Source of the DNA: Corynebacterium sp.
GTDB taxonomy: Bacteria; Actinomycetota; Actinomycetes; Mycobacteriales; Mycobacteriaceae
Length of the DNA: 18,771 nt
Reading direction: 5' to 3'
Assembly: GCF_030530965.1 (NCBI RefSeq)
Contig: NZ_JAUMTY010000044.1
Coordinates: forward strand, 1-18,771
Below are positions 1 through 9,789 of this stretch, piece by piece. Under the pieces are notes generated by a model. The model searched no databases. It saw only the letters and a program-made list of their open reading frames with translations, and was not told the DNA's origin. The position numbers were made by a program, and so were the translations under genes. How positions within the stretch are numbered: the stretch's first letter is position 1; each line of letters begins with the position of its first letter.

Positions 1-404
1 CTGACTTCCTTGTTCGGCTCCAGGTCCTTGTAGTGGACGAAGAAGTGCTCCACCTCGTCCTTAATGTGATCCTCGACGTCGTTGATGTCTTGGTACCGCT
101 CGTAGCGGACATCGTCGATGACGCAGAGCAGCTTGTCGTCGCCACCTGCTTCGTCGGTCATCTTGAAAACACCGACCGGGCGGGCCTCAACGATCACGCC
201 GGGGAATACCGGCTCAGGAAGAATGACCAGCGCATCGAGCGGATCGCCATCCTCACCGAGCGTGTGATCAATAAAGCCGTAGTCGGCGGGGTAAGCCATG
301 GGGGTGAAGAGGTACCGGTCCAGGTAGACCTTGCCCGTTTCGTGATCGACTTCGTACTTGTTGCGTGAACCCTTCGGGATTTCGATCGTAACTTCAATAC
401 TCAT
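1..404 (-). CDS. ppa: Inorganic pyrophosphatase, 5' part (3' end cut by window edge)
   Basis: Family I soluble inorganic pyrophosphatase, a cytoplasmic enzyme that hydrolyses pyrophosphate to phosphate and so pulls biosynthetic reactions forward. The minus strand from ATG at 404 reads MSIEVTIEIPKGSRNKYEVD, then the family's substrate-binding segment (YPADYGF) and the acidic metal-binding stretch DGDPLDALV. About 134 codons are visible; bacterial enzymes of this type have roughly 160-175 residues, so only the C-terminal end is missing, beyond position 1. It is divergent from dacB. No Shine-Dalgarno sequence precedes the ATG, but a -10 box lies 7 nt upstream, so a leaderless mRNA is likely. Identification rests on strong family motifs. 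Confidence 0.96.
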   Translation of the reverse strand, partial: MSIEVTIEIPKGSRNKYEVDHETGKVYLDRYLFTPMAYPADYGFIDHTLGEDGDPLDALVILPEPVFPGVIVEARPVGVFKMTDEAGGDDKLLCVIDDVRYERYQDINDVEDHIKDEVEHFFVHYKDLEPNKEV

Positions 405-411
405 AGGTCCT

Positions 412-417
412 ACTGTA
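412..417 (-). promoter_or_regulatory. -10 box of ppa (leaderless-type)
   Basis: On the minus strand this reads TACAGT, a full match to the actinobacterial TAnAnT -10 pattern. It ends 7 nt before the ppa ATG, so transcription should begin at or next to the start codon. No convincing -35 box is seen. The promoter is inferred from position and consensus. Confidence 0.5.
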
Positions 418-544
418 CTGAACCGCCGCGCAACCGGGGGTGCCACGCTGGAGAACCGGCGCATTTCTGCCTTTCTTTCTACTTTTCCGTCGCCGCGCAT
501 CAGGCTCGAAGGTGAAGTGTTCCGCGTTGTGTCCGGGGTCTCCG

Positions 545-550
545 CTAAAC
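545..550 (+). promoter_or_regulatory. -10 box of dacB (leaderless-type)
   Basis: TAAACT matches TAnAnT and ends 8 nt before the GTG at 559. It supports GTG 559 as the dacB start over the much longer open frame that begins at 358 and runs back over the ppa promoter. No clear -35 box is seen. Confidence 0.5.
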
Positions 551-558
551 TCACCACC

Positions 559-2121
559 GTGAAAAAAGGTAAGAAGAACTCTGGTGGGTCGACGGCCGTT
601 CGTACTGGCTCTTTTCGACGTTCCGCTGTCTCTTCTGTCCTCACCGTGCTCACCATTATCGTGGTGGCGGCGGTGATCGTTGGGGCTGTGGTCATGTACC
701 AGCAGCGCAACGCATACACATCGGCCAACCCGGCGGGGCCAGCCGATAGTGGCGTCTCCGTGTCTGGGCCGAACGCGGATGCCCCTATTCCCGACATCAC
801 GAAAGCCCTCCAGGGGCCGGCGTCCAATGGTGCTTTGGGTCAGTTGGCTGGCCAGGTGACCGACGCGTCCACCGGGAAGACGTTGTGGGAGAAGAATTCG
901 TCCACCGCGATGGTTCCGGCGTCGTCAACAAAAATGATGACGACGGCGGCTGCGTTGTTAACTCTTGGCCCGAAGGATCGAGTTCGCACGGTGGTGAAAC
1001 GTGGCACGAAGCCCGGGCAGATCGTGCTGGTTGGTGGCGGTGACGTGACGCTCGCTGCGTCGAAAGACAACGCGTTTTATACCAACGCCCCAACGATTCA
1101 GGACTTGGCGAACCAAGTGAAGAAGAACATGGGCGGCCAGCCGGTGACGAGCGTGGTGGTTGATAATTCACGTGCCGGCCAGGGCGATACCTTTAATTCG
1201 ACGTGGAGCCGCGGGGATATCTCTGGCGGCAACGTGACTTCCGTGGACTCTGTCATGCTCAACGGGGGACGGCAGGATCCCAGCGACGCCGATTCCCCGC
1301 GAACAGACAATCCTGCGTTGGTCGCCGGACAAGCACTGGCTAATGCCGTGGGGCTTTCTAGCAGCAGTTCCGACGACGGTAACGGCGCTGACAATGGTGG
1401 CGATTCTGGCGACTCTGGTGAAGCTGACGAATCCAATGGCGAGGCGGTCAACTCGGGCGGAGGAGACGACAACTCCCAGGGAGTGTCCGTGTCCAAGAAA
1501 TCCGTGGATACCGAGGATGGCGAACTCGGCGCTGTGGAATCGGCCCCGCTAGACATCAGGATCCACGACATGCTCGTGAATTCCGACAACATGGAGGCGG
1601 AGGCGATCGGTCGAGAAATCGCGAAGAAAGAAGGCAAGCCCTTGACCTTCGAGGGCGCGACGTCCGCGACGAAAGAGGTTCTTTCCCAGCACGGTTTCCC
1701 CCTCGAGAGCGTGGTCCTCAAAGACAATTCGGGAATGAGCCCGGATAACCGCATTACACCGCGCCTTCTCGACCGCATCATGGTCAAGGCCTCATCTCCG
1801 GTGACCAACGGGGGCGATTCGGGTTCGTCCTCGGCAGATAGCCAAAGCCATGATCTCCGGCCCATTCTCGACGGGCTGCCGGTTGCCGGCGGTAACGGGA
1901 CCCTGGCCGGCCGGTTCACTCCCGGATCATCGTCGGGGCCCGGAGCAGGATGGGTTCGCGCGAAGACAGGAACCTTGGACGGTGTGTCTGCGCTGGTCGG
2001 AACGGTGATGAACCAGCAAGGCCGCGTCTTGACCTTCGCGTTTATGTCGAATGGCTCGGATATTGAGCCTGCCCGTTCTGCCTTGGATGATCTTGCGTCC
2101 GCATTGAGGATGTCGTCATAG
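559..2121 (+). CDS. dacB: D-alanyl-D-alanine carboxypeptidase/endopeptidase (PBP4 family, peptidase S13)
   Basis: Low-molecular-weight class C penicillin-binding protein that trims or opens peptidoglycan stem peptides outside the membrane. From GTG 559 it has 520 residues: a basic N-terminus, one transmembrane segment (about 24-46, an uncleaved anchor or signal), the catalytic SxxK motif (S122-S-T-K125, in PASSTK), the conserved SGMSPDN block (S394 to N397) and KTG (K469-T-G). The open frame extends back to 358, but that would run through ppa and its promoter; the TAAACT box 8 nt upstream favours 559. An acidic Ser/Gly/Asp-rich stretch (about 267-320) and a shorter Ser-rich one near 420 interrupt the fold. 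The gene is 10 nt ahead of tilS and probably co-transcribed with it. Confidence 0.93.
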   Translation: MKKGKKNSGGSTAVRTGSFRRSAVSSVLTVLTIIVVAAVIVGAVVMYQQRNAYTSANPAGPADSGVSVSGPNADAPIPDITKALQGPASNGALGQLAGQVTDASTGKTLWEKNSSTAMVPASSTKMMTTAAALLTLGPKDRVRTVVKRGTKPGQIVLVGGGDVTLAASKDNAFYTNAPTIQDLANQVKKNMGGQPVTSVVVDNSRAGQGDTFNSTWSRGDISGGNVTSVDSVMLNGGRQDPSDADSPRTDNPALVAGQALANAVGLSSSSSDDGNGADNGGDSGDSGEADESNGEAVNSGGGDDNSQGVSVSKKSVDTEDGELGAVESAPLDIRIHDMLVNSDNMEAEAIGREIAKKEGKPLTFEGATSATKEVLSQHGFPLESVVLKDNSGMSPDNRITPRLLDRIMVKASSPVTNGGDSGSSSADSQSHDLRPILDGLPVAGGNGTLAGRFTPGSSSGPGAGWVRAKTGTLDGVSALVGTVMNQQGRVLTFAFMSNGSDIEPARSALDDLASALRMSS

Positions 2122-2131
2122 GGAACGCGCC

Positions 2132-3292
2132 GTGACGAATACCGCCATGAACTCGAACTGCAGCGTGAATCAGAGTGGCGAACCCACGCCGTCTTATTCG
2201 CCACCCTCAACCAAACCCGGACCCCATGTGCTGCGCATCCGCCATGCGCTCGAAGAGTGGCACACAACCTGGAGTTCCCGGCTGACAGCGGCGGAGCAAT
2301 CTGAGGCCGATGAAATTGGGTTTTCGTGCCTCATTGGATGTTCCGGTGGTGCTGATTCCTTATCTTTAGTGGGCTGTGCGGTCAAGCAAGGCTGGAGAGT
2401 CCACGCCGTGGTTATCGATCACGGACTCCAAGCGGGTTCAGCCGACGTAGCGACGCGAGCCGCGCACGTGTGCCAGGCCCTAGGTGCGAGCTCTCAGGTG
2501 GTAAGAGTGAGCCCTCGCGAGGCTACCGAAGCCGCTGCGAGAGAAGAACGCTACCGCGCCTTAGGTCAGGTAGCGAACGCTCGTGGTGGTCTTCCTGTTC
2601 TTGTGGCGCACACCGGCGATGACCAGGCAGAATCCCTACTCCTTGGGTTGGCGCGAGGTGCCGGACTAGGAAGCATCGCAGGAATGCCACCAATTCTCTT
2701 CCATCATCCCGTCGTTGACGCCGGAGCCACAGCGCTCGGGCGTCCGTTGCTTTCTGTTCGGCGAGAGAACACCATCGGAGCGTGCGCGGAACTAGGCATC
2801 ACACCGTGGCACGATCCCACCAATACGTCCGGGGATAACCTCCGATCACGGGTCCGCACGCAGCTCATCCCGCAAATTCGCTCCGTTTTGGGGGAGGCTG
2901 CCGTCGATAATGCCATTGCCACCGCGGCCATGACCCGCACTGACGACGACTACCTGGCACAGCAGGCCGCCGACGCCCTCAAAGAATGTGAGTGCCACGG
3001 CGCCTCTGTAGATAACCCGGGCAGCTCCGACAGCACCGGCCTGGACATCGCCACGTATCTACGTCAACCGCACGCGTTGCGCGGGAGAATTATTAAACAG
3101 TGGCTTCATCACCGCGCCGGGCCGCTGACCAGGGCACACGTCACCGCGATCGATGCGCTGGCCACACAATGGCATGGGCAGGGGGGAGTCGCCATTCCTT
3201 GGGCGCGCACGCCCGCCCCGCCTGGACGCTTGCTCGTCGTTCGTCGTCACGATGAACTACAGCTGACCGCGGAGGCTACGCATGACCGTTAG
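2132..3292 (+). CDS. tilS: tRNA(Ile)-lysidine synthetase
   Basis: ATP-dependent PP-loop enzyme that turns C34 of the CAU-anticodon tRNA-Ile into lysidine, changing its charging and decoding from Met to Ile; essential in most bacteria. The PP-loop motif SGGADS is at residues 71-76, followed by VIDHGLQAGSAD and the conserved HTGDDQAES segment; LGRPLLSVRR and DPTN also fit the family. The 386 residues include about 45 extra N-terminal residues of low conservation, so the true start may be the in-frame ATG at 2147 or later; GTG 2132 is kept because GGGAAC sits just upstream. It lies 10 nt after dacB and ahead of hpt, the usual tilS-hpt-ftsH order. Confidence 0.94.
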   Translation: MTNTAMNSNCSVNQSGEPTPSYSPPSTKPGPHVLRIRHALEEWHTTWSSRLTAAEQSEADEIGFSCLIGCSGGADSLSLVGCAVKQGWRVHAVVIDHGLQAGSADVATRAAHVCQALGASSQVVRVSPREATEAAAREERYRALGQVANARGGLPVLVAHTGDDQAESLLLGLARGAGLGSIAGMPPILFHHPVVDAGATALGRPLLSVRRENTIGACAELGITPWHDPTNTSGDNLRSRVRTQLIPQIRSVLGEAAVDNAIATAAMTRTDDDYLAQQAADALKECECHGASVDNPGSSDSTGLDIATYLRQPHALRGRIIKQWLHHRAGPLTRAHVTAIDALATQWHGQGGVAIPWARTPAPPGRLLVVRRHDELQLTAEATHDR

Positions 3293-3333
3293 TGTTCAGC
3301 GAAAATTGCCAGACGAGCGCCTATAAGCGACCA

Positions 3334-3339
3334 TATATT
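3334..3339 (+). promoter_or_regulatory. Possible -10 box of hpt
   Basis: TATATT matches TAnAnT and lies in the 88-nt gap between tilS and hpt, about 41 nt before the hpt start. A TTGCCA at 3306 is too far away (22 nt) to be a convincing -35. It could give hpt and downstream genes a promoter separate from dacB-tilS. Confidence 0.35.
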
Positions 3340-3380
3340 TACGGACCACACAGACAACAACGCCACATGATCGAGAGCTA

Positions 3381-3968
3381 ATGATGCAATCCCATCAACC
3401 CGTCCCCGTCCCCGAACACGGCTATGGCGACGATGTTGACCACGTCCTCATCACCGAAGAGCAACTCCATAACCGCATCGCAGAGATGGCCGATCGCCTC
3501 TCCGAAACCTACGCCGATGAGGACGACGACCTCATCCTGGTGTGTGTGCTCAAAGGCGCGGTGTACTTCATCACCGACATTTCCCGGCAGATGAGCATCC
3601 CGACGCAGCTAGAGTTCATGGCCGTCTCGTCCTACGGCAATGCCACCAGCTCATCGGGCGTCGTACGCATTCTGAAAGACCTCGACCGTGATATCCACGG
3701 GCGCAACGTCGTCATCATTGAGGACGTCATTGACTCCGGGTTAACGCTGCACTGGCTCATCAAGAACTTGAAGAGCCGGAAGCCTAACTCGCTGCGCATT
3801 GTCACGCTCCTCCGCAAACCCGAGGCCATCAAAGTGGACATTGATCTTTTCGACGTCGGCTTTGATATTCCCAACGAGTTCGTCGTCGGATATGGGTTGG
3901 ATTATGCCGAGCGCTATCGTGACATCCCGTGGGTAGGGACGTTGAAACCCCAGGTCTACGAAAAATAG
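3381..3968 (+). CDS. hpt: Hypoxanthine(-guanine) phosphoribosyltransferase
   Basis: Purine salvage enzyme that joins hypoxanthine or guanine to PRPP to give IMP or GMP in the cytoplasm. The type I PRTase PRPP-binding loop VVIIEDVIDSGLT is visible, with E114-D115 before D118-S-G. The N-terminal LVCVLKGAVYFITDI, the flexible-loop segment MAVSSYGNAT and the C-terminal FDIPNEFVVGYGLDYAERYR are all typical of bacterial Hpt. The 195 residues are near the usual 175-200. Two adjacent ATGs (3381, 3384) are equally possible, and the ribosome binding site is weak (GAGAG just upstream). An in-frame stop 12 nt upstream excludes a longer N-terminus in this frame. It follows tilS and precedes ftsH, the order conserved in many Gram-positives. 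Confidence 0.95.
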   Translation: MMQSHQPVPVPEHGYGDDVDHVLITEEQLHNRIAEMADRLSETYADEDDDLILVCVLKGAVYFITDISRQMSIPTQLEFMAVSSYGNATSSSGVVRILKDLDRDIHGRNVVIIEDVIDSGLTLHWLIKNLKSRKPNSLRIVTLLRKPEAIKVDIDLFDVGFDIPNEFVVGYGLDYAERYRDIPWVGTLKPQVYEK

Positions 3969-4075
3969 CCCAGGACAAACACACGGACAACTGAACACGA
4001 CGATGTCGACGCCGGAGGACGCGTAACCCGGAGGACGTTGAGGTCGGAACAGGTGAGTGGCGGACGAATCCGCAC

Positions 4076-4093
4076 TGTTCGCGCACAGCGAAC
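4076..4093 (+). promoter_or_regulatory. Candidate ClgR-type operator upstream of ftsH
   Basis: The arms GTTCGC and GCGAAC form a perfect 6-bp inverted repeat with a 5-nt spacer. The surrounding 18 bases match the ClgR consensus described in Corynebacterium glutamicum (WNNWCGCYNANRGCGWWS, from memory) at every defined position but one (G instead of Y at 4083). ClgR activates clp protease and stress genes. The site lies about 33 bp before a possible ftsH -10 box, a suitable place for an activator. The regulator assignment is an inference. Confidence 0.45.
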
Positions 4094-4114
4094 GCCTGTC
4101 TGGCCGACGTGTCC

Positions 4115-4131
4115 TAGGGTTCGACTACCCT
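4115..4131 (+). promoter_or_regulatory. Possible ftsH -10 region
   Basis: Two overlapping candidates, TAGGGT (4115-4120) and TACCCT (4126-4131), lie within a short imperfect inverted repeat (AGGGT / ACCCT). Either would give a leader of roughly 55-70 nt before the ATG at 4194. Neither is a full TAnAnT match, so the exact -10 is uncertain. Confidence 0.3.
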
Positions 4132-4193
4132 GGTAGCAATCGCCACCGTACCTGCGACGACAGGTATTCATATTTTTCCCAATGAGAGGTTCC

Positions 4194-6913
<2,720 letters not shown>

Positions 6914-6914
<1 letters not shown>

Positions 6915-7480
6915 TGGCCGTCGACCATGAACGGGCGCGGGCAGCCGTCCGCGACCTGTTAATCGCCGTGGGGGAAGACCCCGATCGCGAAGGACTCGTT
7001 GACACCCCCGAGCGCGTCGCACGAGCCTACGAAGAAATCTTCGCCGGCCTCCACCAGGACCCGTCAGAAGTTCTCACCAAGACCTTCAACGAAGATCACC
7101 GCGAACTCGTGCTCGTCCGGGACATTCCCGTGTACTCCACCTGTGAACACCACCTGGTGCCGTTCTACGGGAAAGCCCACATCGGGTACATTCCGGGGAA
7201 ATCGGGGAAAGTCACCGGACTCTCCAAACTGGCCCGGCTGGTTGACCTCTACGCCAAACGACCACAAGTGCAAGAACGCCTGACCAAGCAGGTCGCGGAC
7301 GCCATGGTGAAGCGCCTCCAACCGCAGGCGGTCATCGTCGTCATCGAATGTGAACACCTGTGTATGGCGATGCGAGGTATCCGCAAACCCGGGGCGACAA
7401 CCACTACGTCCGCGGTCCGGGGTGGGTTCCAAACGAACCCCGCCAGCCGCGCCGAAGTACTCAGCCTCATCCGCGGATAA
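6914..7480 (+). CDS. folE: GTP cyclohydrolase I
   Basis: First enzyme of folate synthesis: converts GTP to 7,8-dihydroneopterin triphosphate and formate. The three expected zinc ligands are present: C77 and H80 in STCEHH, and C150 in EHLCMAMRG. The helical N-terminus ending in DTPERVARAYEE, the HIGYIPGKSGKVTGLSKLARLVD segment and the C-terminal GGFQTNPASRAEVLSLI region are typical of the single-domain bacterial form. The 188 residues are near the usual 190-220. Its ATG overlaps the ftsH stop (TAATG), implying translational coupling; folP follows after 56 nt. Confidence 0.97.
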
Positions 7481-7536
7481 CTCGCCAGCGTCGGAGCACA
7501 CGCACCACAACAGGCGGAAGGAGCCAAACAAACATC

Positions 7537-8442
7537 ATGGATGCACCGCGCACACACGTGATGGGTGTCCTTAACATCACCGACGACTCCTTCTCCGACG
7601 GCGGCCAATGGCTTCCCACCGACCTCACGCGCCCCGACATTGCCGTCACCCACGCCCGCGACATGATCCGCGACGGAGCCACCATCATCGACATCGGCGG
7701 CGAATCCACCCGGCCCGGTGCCGTCCGCGTCACCGAGCAGACCGAACTTCAACGCGTCATCCCCGTCGTCGAAGCCCTCGCGAACGACGACGTCATGCTC
7801 TCCGTCGATACCATGCGCGCCACTGTCGCCCGACAAGCCGTCCAAGCAGGGGCGACGCTCATCAACGACGTATCCGGAGGGCTGGCCGACCCGGACATGA
7901 TCCGCGTCGCTGCGGATACCGGCGCATACCTGTGCCTCATGCACTGGGAAACCGACCGCTTCGGCGACGCCGACTCCCACGGTGCAGCCGGAGCCAACCA
8001 GGGCGCCGACCACGGACCGCAGTTCGTCCAACGCGTCGTCGAGTTCCTTCGTCAGCGCGCCACGTACGCCAGCGAGCACGGCGTCGACAAGGGAAGAATC
8101 ATCATCGACCCCGGAATCGGGTTCGCCAAATCGGCGCTCGGCAACTGGTCGCTGTTGCACGGCCTCGACCAACTCACCGAGCTCGGATACCCTGTGCTCA
8201 TCGGAGTTTCCCGAAAACGTTTCCTGACCAGCCTCATCGCCGGATCCGACGGCATCCCCACCGCTCCCGCCGACGCCGACGCAGCCACCGCAGCCGTCAG
8301 CGCACTGGCCGCCAGCCAGGGGGCGTGGGCCGTCCGCGTACACAACGTGCGCCCCAACGTGGACGCCGTCAAAGTCGCCCACGCCTGGGCCACCGCCCAC
8401 GGACCCGACGTACCCCAAGGATGGAGAGCACGACGTGGCTGA
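7537..8442 (+). CDS. folP: Dihydropteroate synthase
   Basis: Joins 6-hydroxymethyl-7,8-dihydropterin pyrophosphate to p-aminobenzoate; the target of sulfonamides. It shows VMGVLNITDDSFSDGG near residue 8, IDIGGESTRPG (about 51-61), SVDT (89-92), INDVSGG (109-115), IDPGIGF (190-196) and the SRKR anion-binding segment (225-228). ATG 7537 gives 301 residues starting MDAPRTHVMGV; GGAAGGAG lies upstream with a rather long 13-nt spacing, so GTG 7558 or ATG 7561 remain possible, though they would leave almost nothing before the first strand. The frame is open back to 7360, inside folE, but that part has no family similarity. The stop overlaps the folBK start by 8 nt. Confidence 0.96.
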   Translation: MDAPRTHVMGVLNITDDSFSDGGQWLPTDLTRPDIAVTHARDMIRDGATIIDIGGESTRPGAVRVTEQTELQRVIPVVEALANDDVMLSVDTMRATVARQAVQAGATLINDVSGGLADPDMIRVAADTGAYLCLMHWETDRFGDADSHGAAGANQGADHGPQFVQRVVEFLRQRATYASEHGVDKGRIIIDPGIGFAKSALGNWSLLHGLDQLTELGYPVLIGVSRKRFLTSLIAGSDGIPTAPADADAATAAVSALAASQGAWAVRVHNVRPNVDAVKVAHAWATAHGPDVPQGWRARRG

Positions 8443-9304
8443 CCGAATAGAACTCACAGGCGTCGAGGTGTACGGGCACCACGGGGTATTCCCGCACGAA
8501 AAACGCGATGGCCAGCGGTTTCTCACCGACGTCACCGTGTGGACCGACTTCCGACAGGCCGTCGCCACCGACGACCTCACGCACACGATCAGTTACGCCG
8601 ACATCGCCGACCTCATCCACGCCACCGTCGGCGGGCCCAGCCGCGACCTCATCGAAACCGTCGCCAGCGAGATCGCCGACACCCTCATCCTCAACAACCG
8701 GGTCCACGCCGTCGAAGTCACCATCCACAAACCCGACGCGCCCATCCCACACCCCTTCTCCGACGTCGCCGTCGTCGCACGTCGAAGCAGAAAAGACCTC
8801 CGCCACGTCGTCCTATCCTTCGGCTCCAACATCACTGCCGACGGGATCACGCCGCGCCAACGAGTGGAACGTGCCATGCACTGGTTTGAGACCAGCGCGG
8901 ACTACCGCCTTATCGCCACGTCCTCGCTGTACGCGACACCAGCCTGGGGCGGCGTCGAGCAGGACGACTTCATAAACTCCGTCGCCGTCGTCGAAACCAT
9001 GAAAACACCCCACGACATTCTCGACGACGCGCACGAACTCGAACGTGAGGCGCACCGCACGCGCGAGGTTCATTGGGGGCCAAGGACCCTCGATATTGAC
9101 CTCATCACCAGCATTAACAACGGGGCCGAAGAACACTACGACACCGACGACCTCACGCTTCCGCACCCGTGGGCACACCAACGTGCCTTCGTGCTCAAGC
9201 CGTGGTTGGAAGTGGAACCCCACGCCCGGTTAGGGCGGCAGAGTATTGCGTCCCTGCTGGATAACCTGGATTCCCGCGAGGTAGAAGAGGTGAAACCGCA
9301 ATGA
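8435..9304 (+). CDS. folBK: Fused dihydroneopterin aldolase / 6-hydroxymethyl-dihydropterin pyrophosphokinase
   Basis: A single open frame of 289 residues carries two consecutive folate enzymes. Residues 1 to about 118 are FolB: HHGVFPHEKR with the conserved Glu at 22, and TIHKPDAPIPHPF with the catalytic Lys at 99. Residues from about 122 are FolK: HVVLSFGSN, the EVHWGPRTLDIDLI metal-binding region (D220 and D222) and LPHPWAHQRAFVLKPW. There is almost no linker, because the last FolB strand runs into the first FolK strand. FolB makes 6-hydroxymethyl-dihydropterin and FolK pyrophosphorylates it for FolP. The GTG start overlaps the end of folP by 8 nt, and the TGA overlaps the next ATG (ATGA), so the cluster is translationally coupled. 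In mycobacteria folB and folK are separate genes. Confidence 0.95.
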   Translation: MADRIELTGVEVYGHHGVFPHEKRDGQRFLTDVTVWTDFRQAVATDDLTHTISYADIADLIHATVGGPSRDLIETVASEIADTLILNNRVHAVEVTIHKPDAPIPHPFSDVAVVARRSRKDLRHVVLSFGSNITADGITPRQRVERAMHWFETSADYRLIATSSLYATPAWGGVEQDDFINSVAVVETMKTPHDILDDAHELEREAHRTREVHWGPRTLDIDLITSINNGAEEHYDTDDLTLPHPWAHQRAFVLKPWLEVEPHARLGRQSIASLLDNLDSREVEEVKPQ

Positions 9305-9789
9305 CCTCCACCAAACCCACCTACCTTGTGGCCACCGCACTCATCGTCGGGTTCGGCGCGTTCATGCTGGTCTGGCGTTTTTACGGCTCCATACCGGGGT
9401 TCAACCTGACGCTCCCCGTCATCCTGATCGTGCTCGCAGTCATCTGCACGATCGCGGGATTCATCATCAGGAAGCGCATCGCCGATAACGAAGTCGGGCA
9501 AGATCGATCACAAATACACCCGCTCACCATCGCCCGATGCTTCGTGATGGGAACGTCCACAGCGTGGTTCGGGTCCATTTGCGCAGGATCGTACGCGGGT
9601 ATCGCCGTCTACCTGTGGATCAATTACAGCCGGCTGATCGCCGCCCGGGAGGACACTCCCGCCGTCATCGTCGGACTAATTGCCGCCATTCTCGTTGCCG
9701 CATCGGGTTTATGGTTGGAGCGTTGTTGCGGGGCACCCCCACCAAACGATGAAGATACGCAGTCTAGCAATGTAGTGTGGAGTTCATGA
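9301..9789 (+). CDS. DUF3180 family membrane protein
   Basis: Small integral membrane protein of unknown function, found after folK in many actinobacteria. Its 162 residues form four predicted membrane segments (about 7-25, 36-56, 84-107 and 120-139). The segment HPLTIARCFVMGTSTAWFGSICAGSYAGIAVYL resembles the conserved DUF3180 core (an L-T-A-R motif followed by a Gly/Ala-rich helix). The short C-terminal tail is polar. The start overlaps the folBK stop as ATGA, and its own stop overlaps the next gene in the same way, so its level is tied to the folate genes. Family assignment is by pattern and context; the function is unknown. Confidence 0.82.
   Translation: MTSTKPTYLVATALIVGFGAFMLVWRFYGSIPGFNLTLPVILIVLAVICTIAGFIIRKRIADNEVGQDRSQIHPLTIARCFVMGTSTAWFGSICAGSYAGIAVYLWINYSRLIAAREDTPAVIVGLIAAILVAASGLWLERCCGAPPPNDEDTQSSNVVWSS

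Noticed and set aside
358..558. N-terminal extension of dacB back to 358
   Set aside because: It overlaps the ppa start region and the ppa promoter, carries no signal-like or conserved sequence, and a -10 box lies just before GTG 559.
3282..3326. 14-codon open frame (ATG to TAA) overlapping the end of tilS
   Set aside because: Too short, without a ribosome binding site, and not continuous with hpt; no evidence that it is translated.
4014..4039. SigH-type promoter (GGAGG-N18-GTT) for ftsH
   Set aside because: The -35 would need GGAA and the match is limited to a few bases within a direct repeat; the pattern is too weak to call.
7249..8586. A 445-codon open frame on the minus strand opposite folP
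   Set aside because: It lies opposite clear folP and folBK coding sequence, its translation is biased to Gly/Val/Asp as expected for the shadow of a GC-rich gene, and no protein family is recognisable. Similar frames opposite dacB (1098-2267) and lysS were rejected for the same reason.
9773..9778. Leaderless promoter (TAGTGT) for the DUF6779-type gene
   Set aside because: It departs from TAnAnT at the conserved fourth base and lies inside the DUF3180 gene, where ATGA coupling already explains expression.
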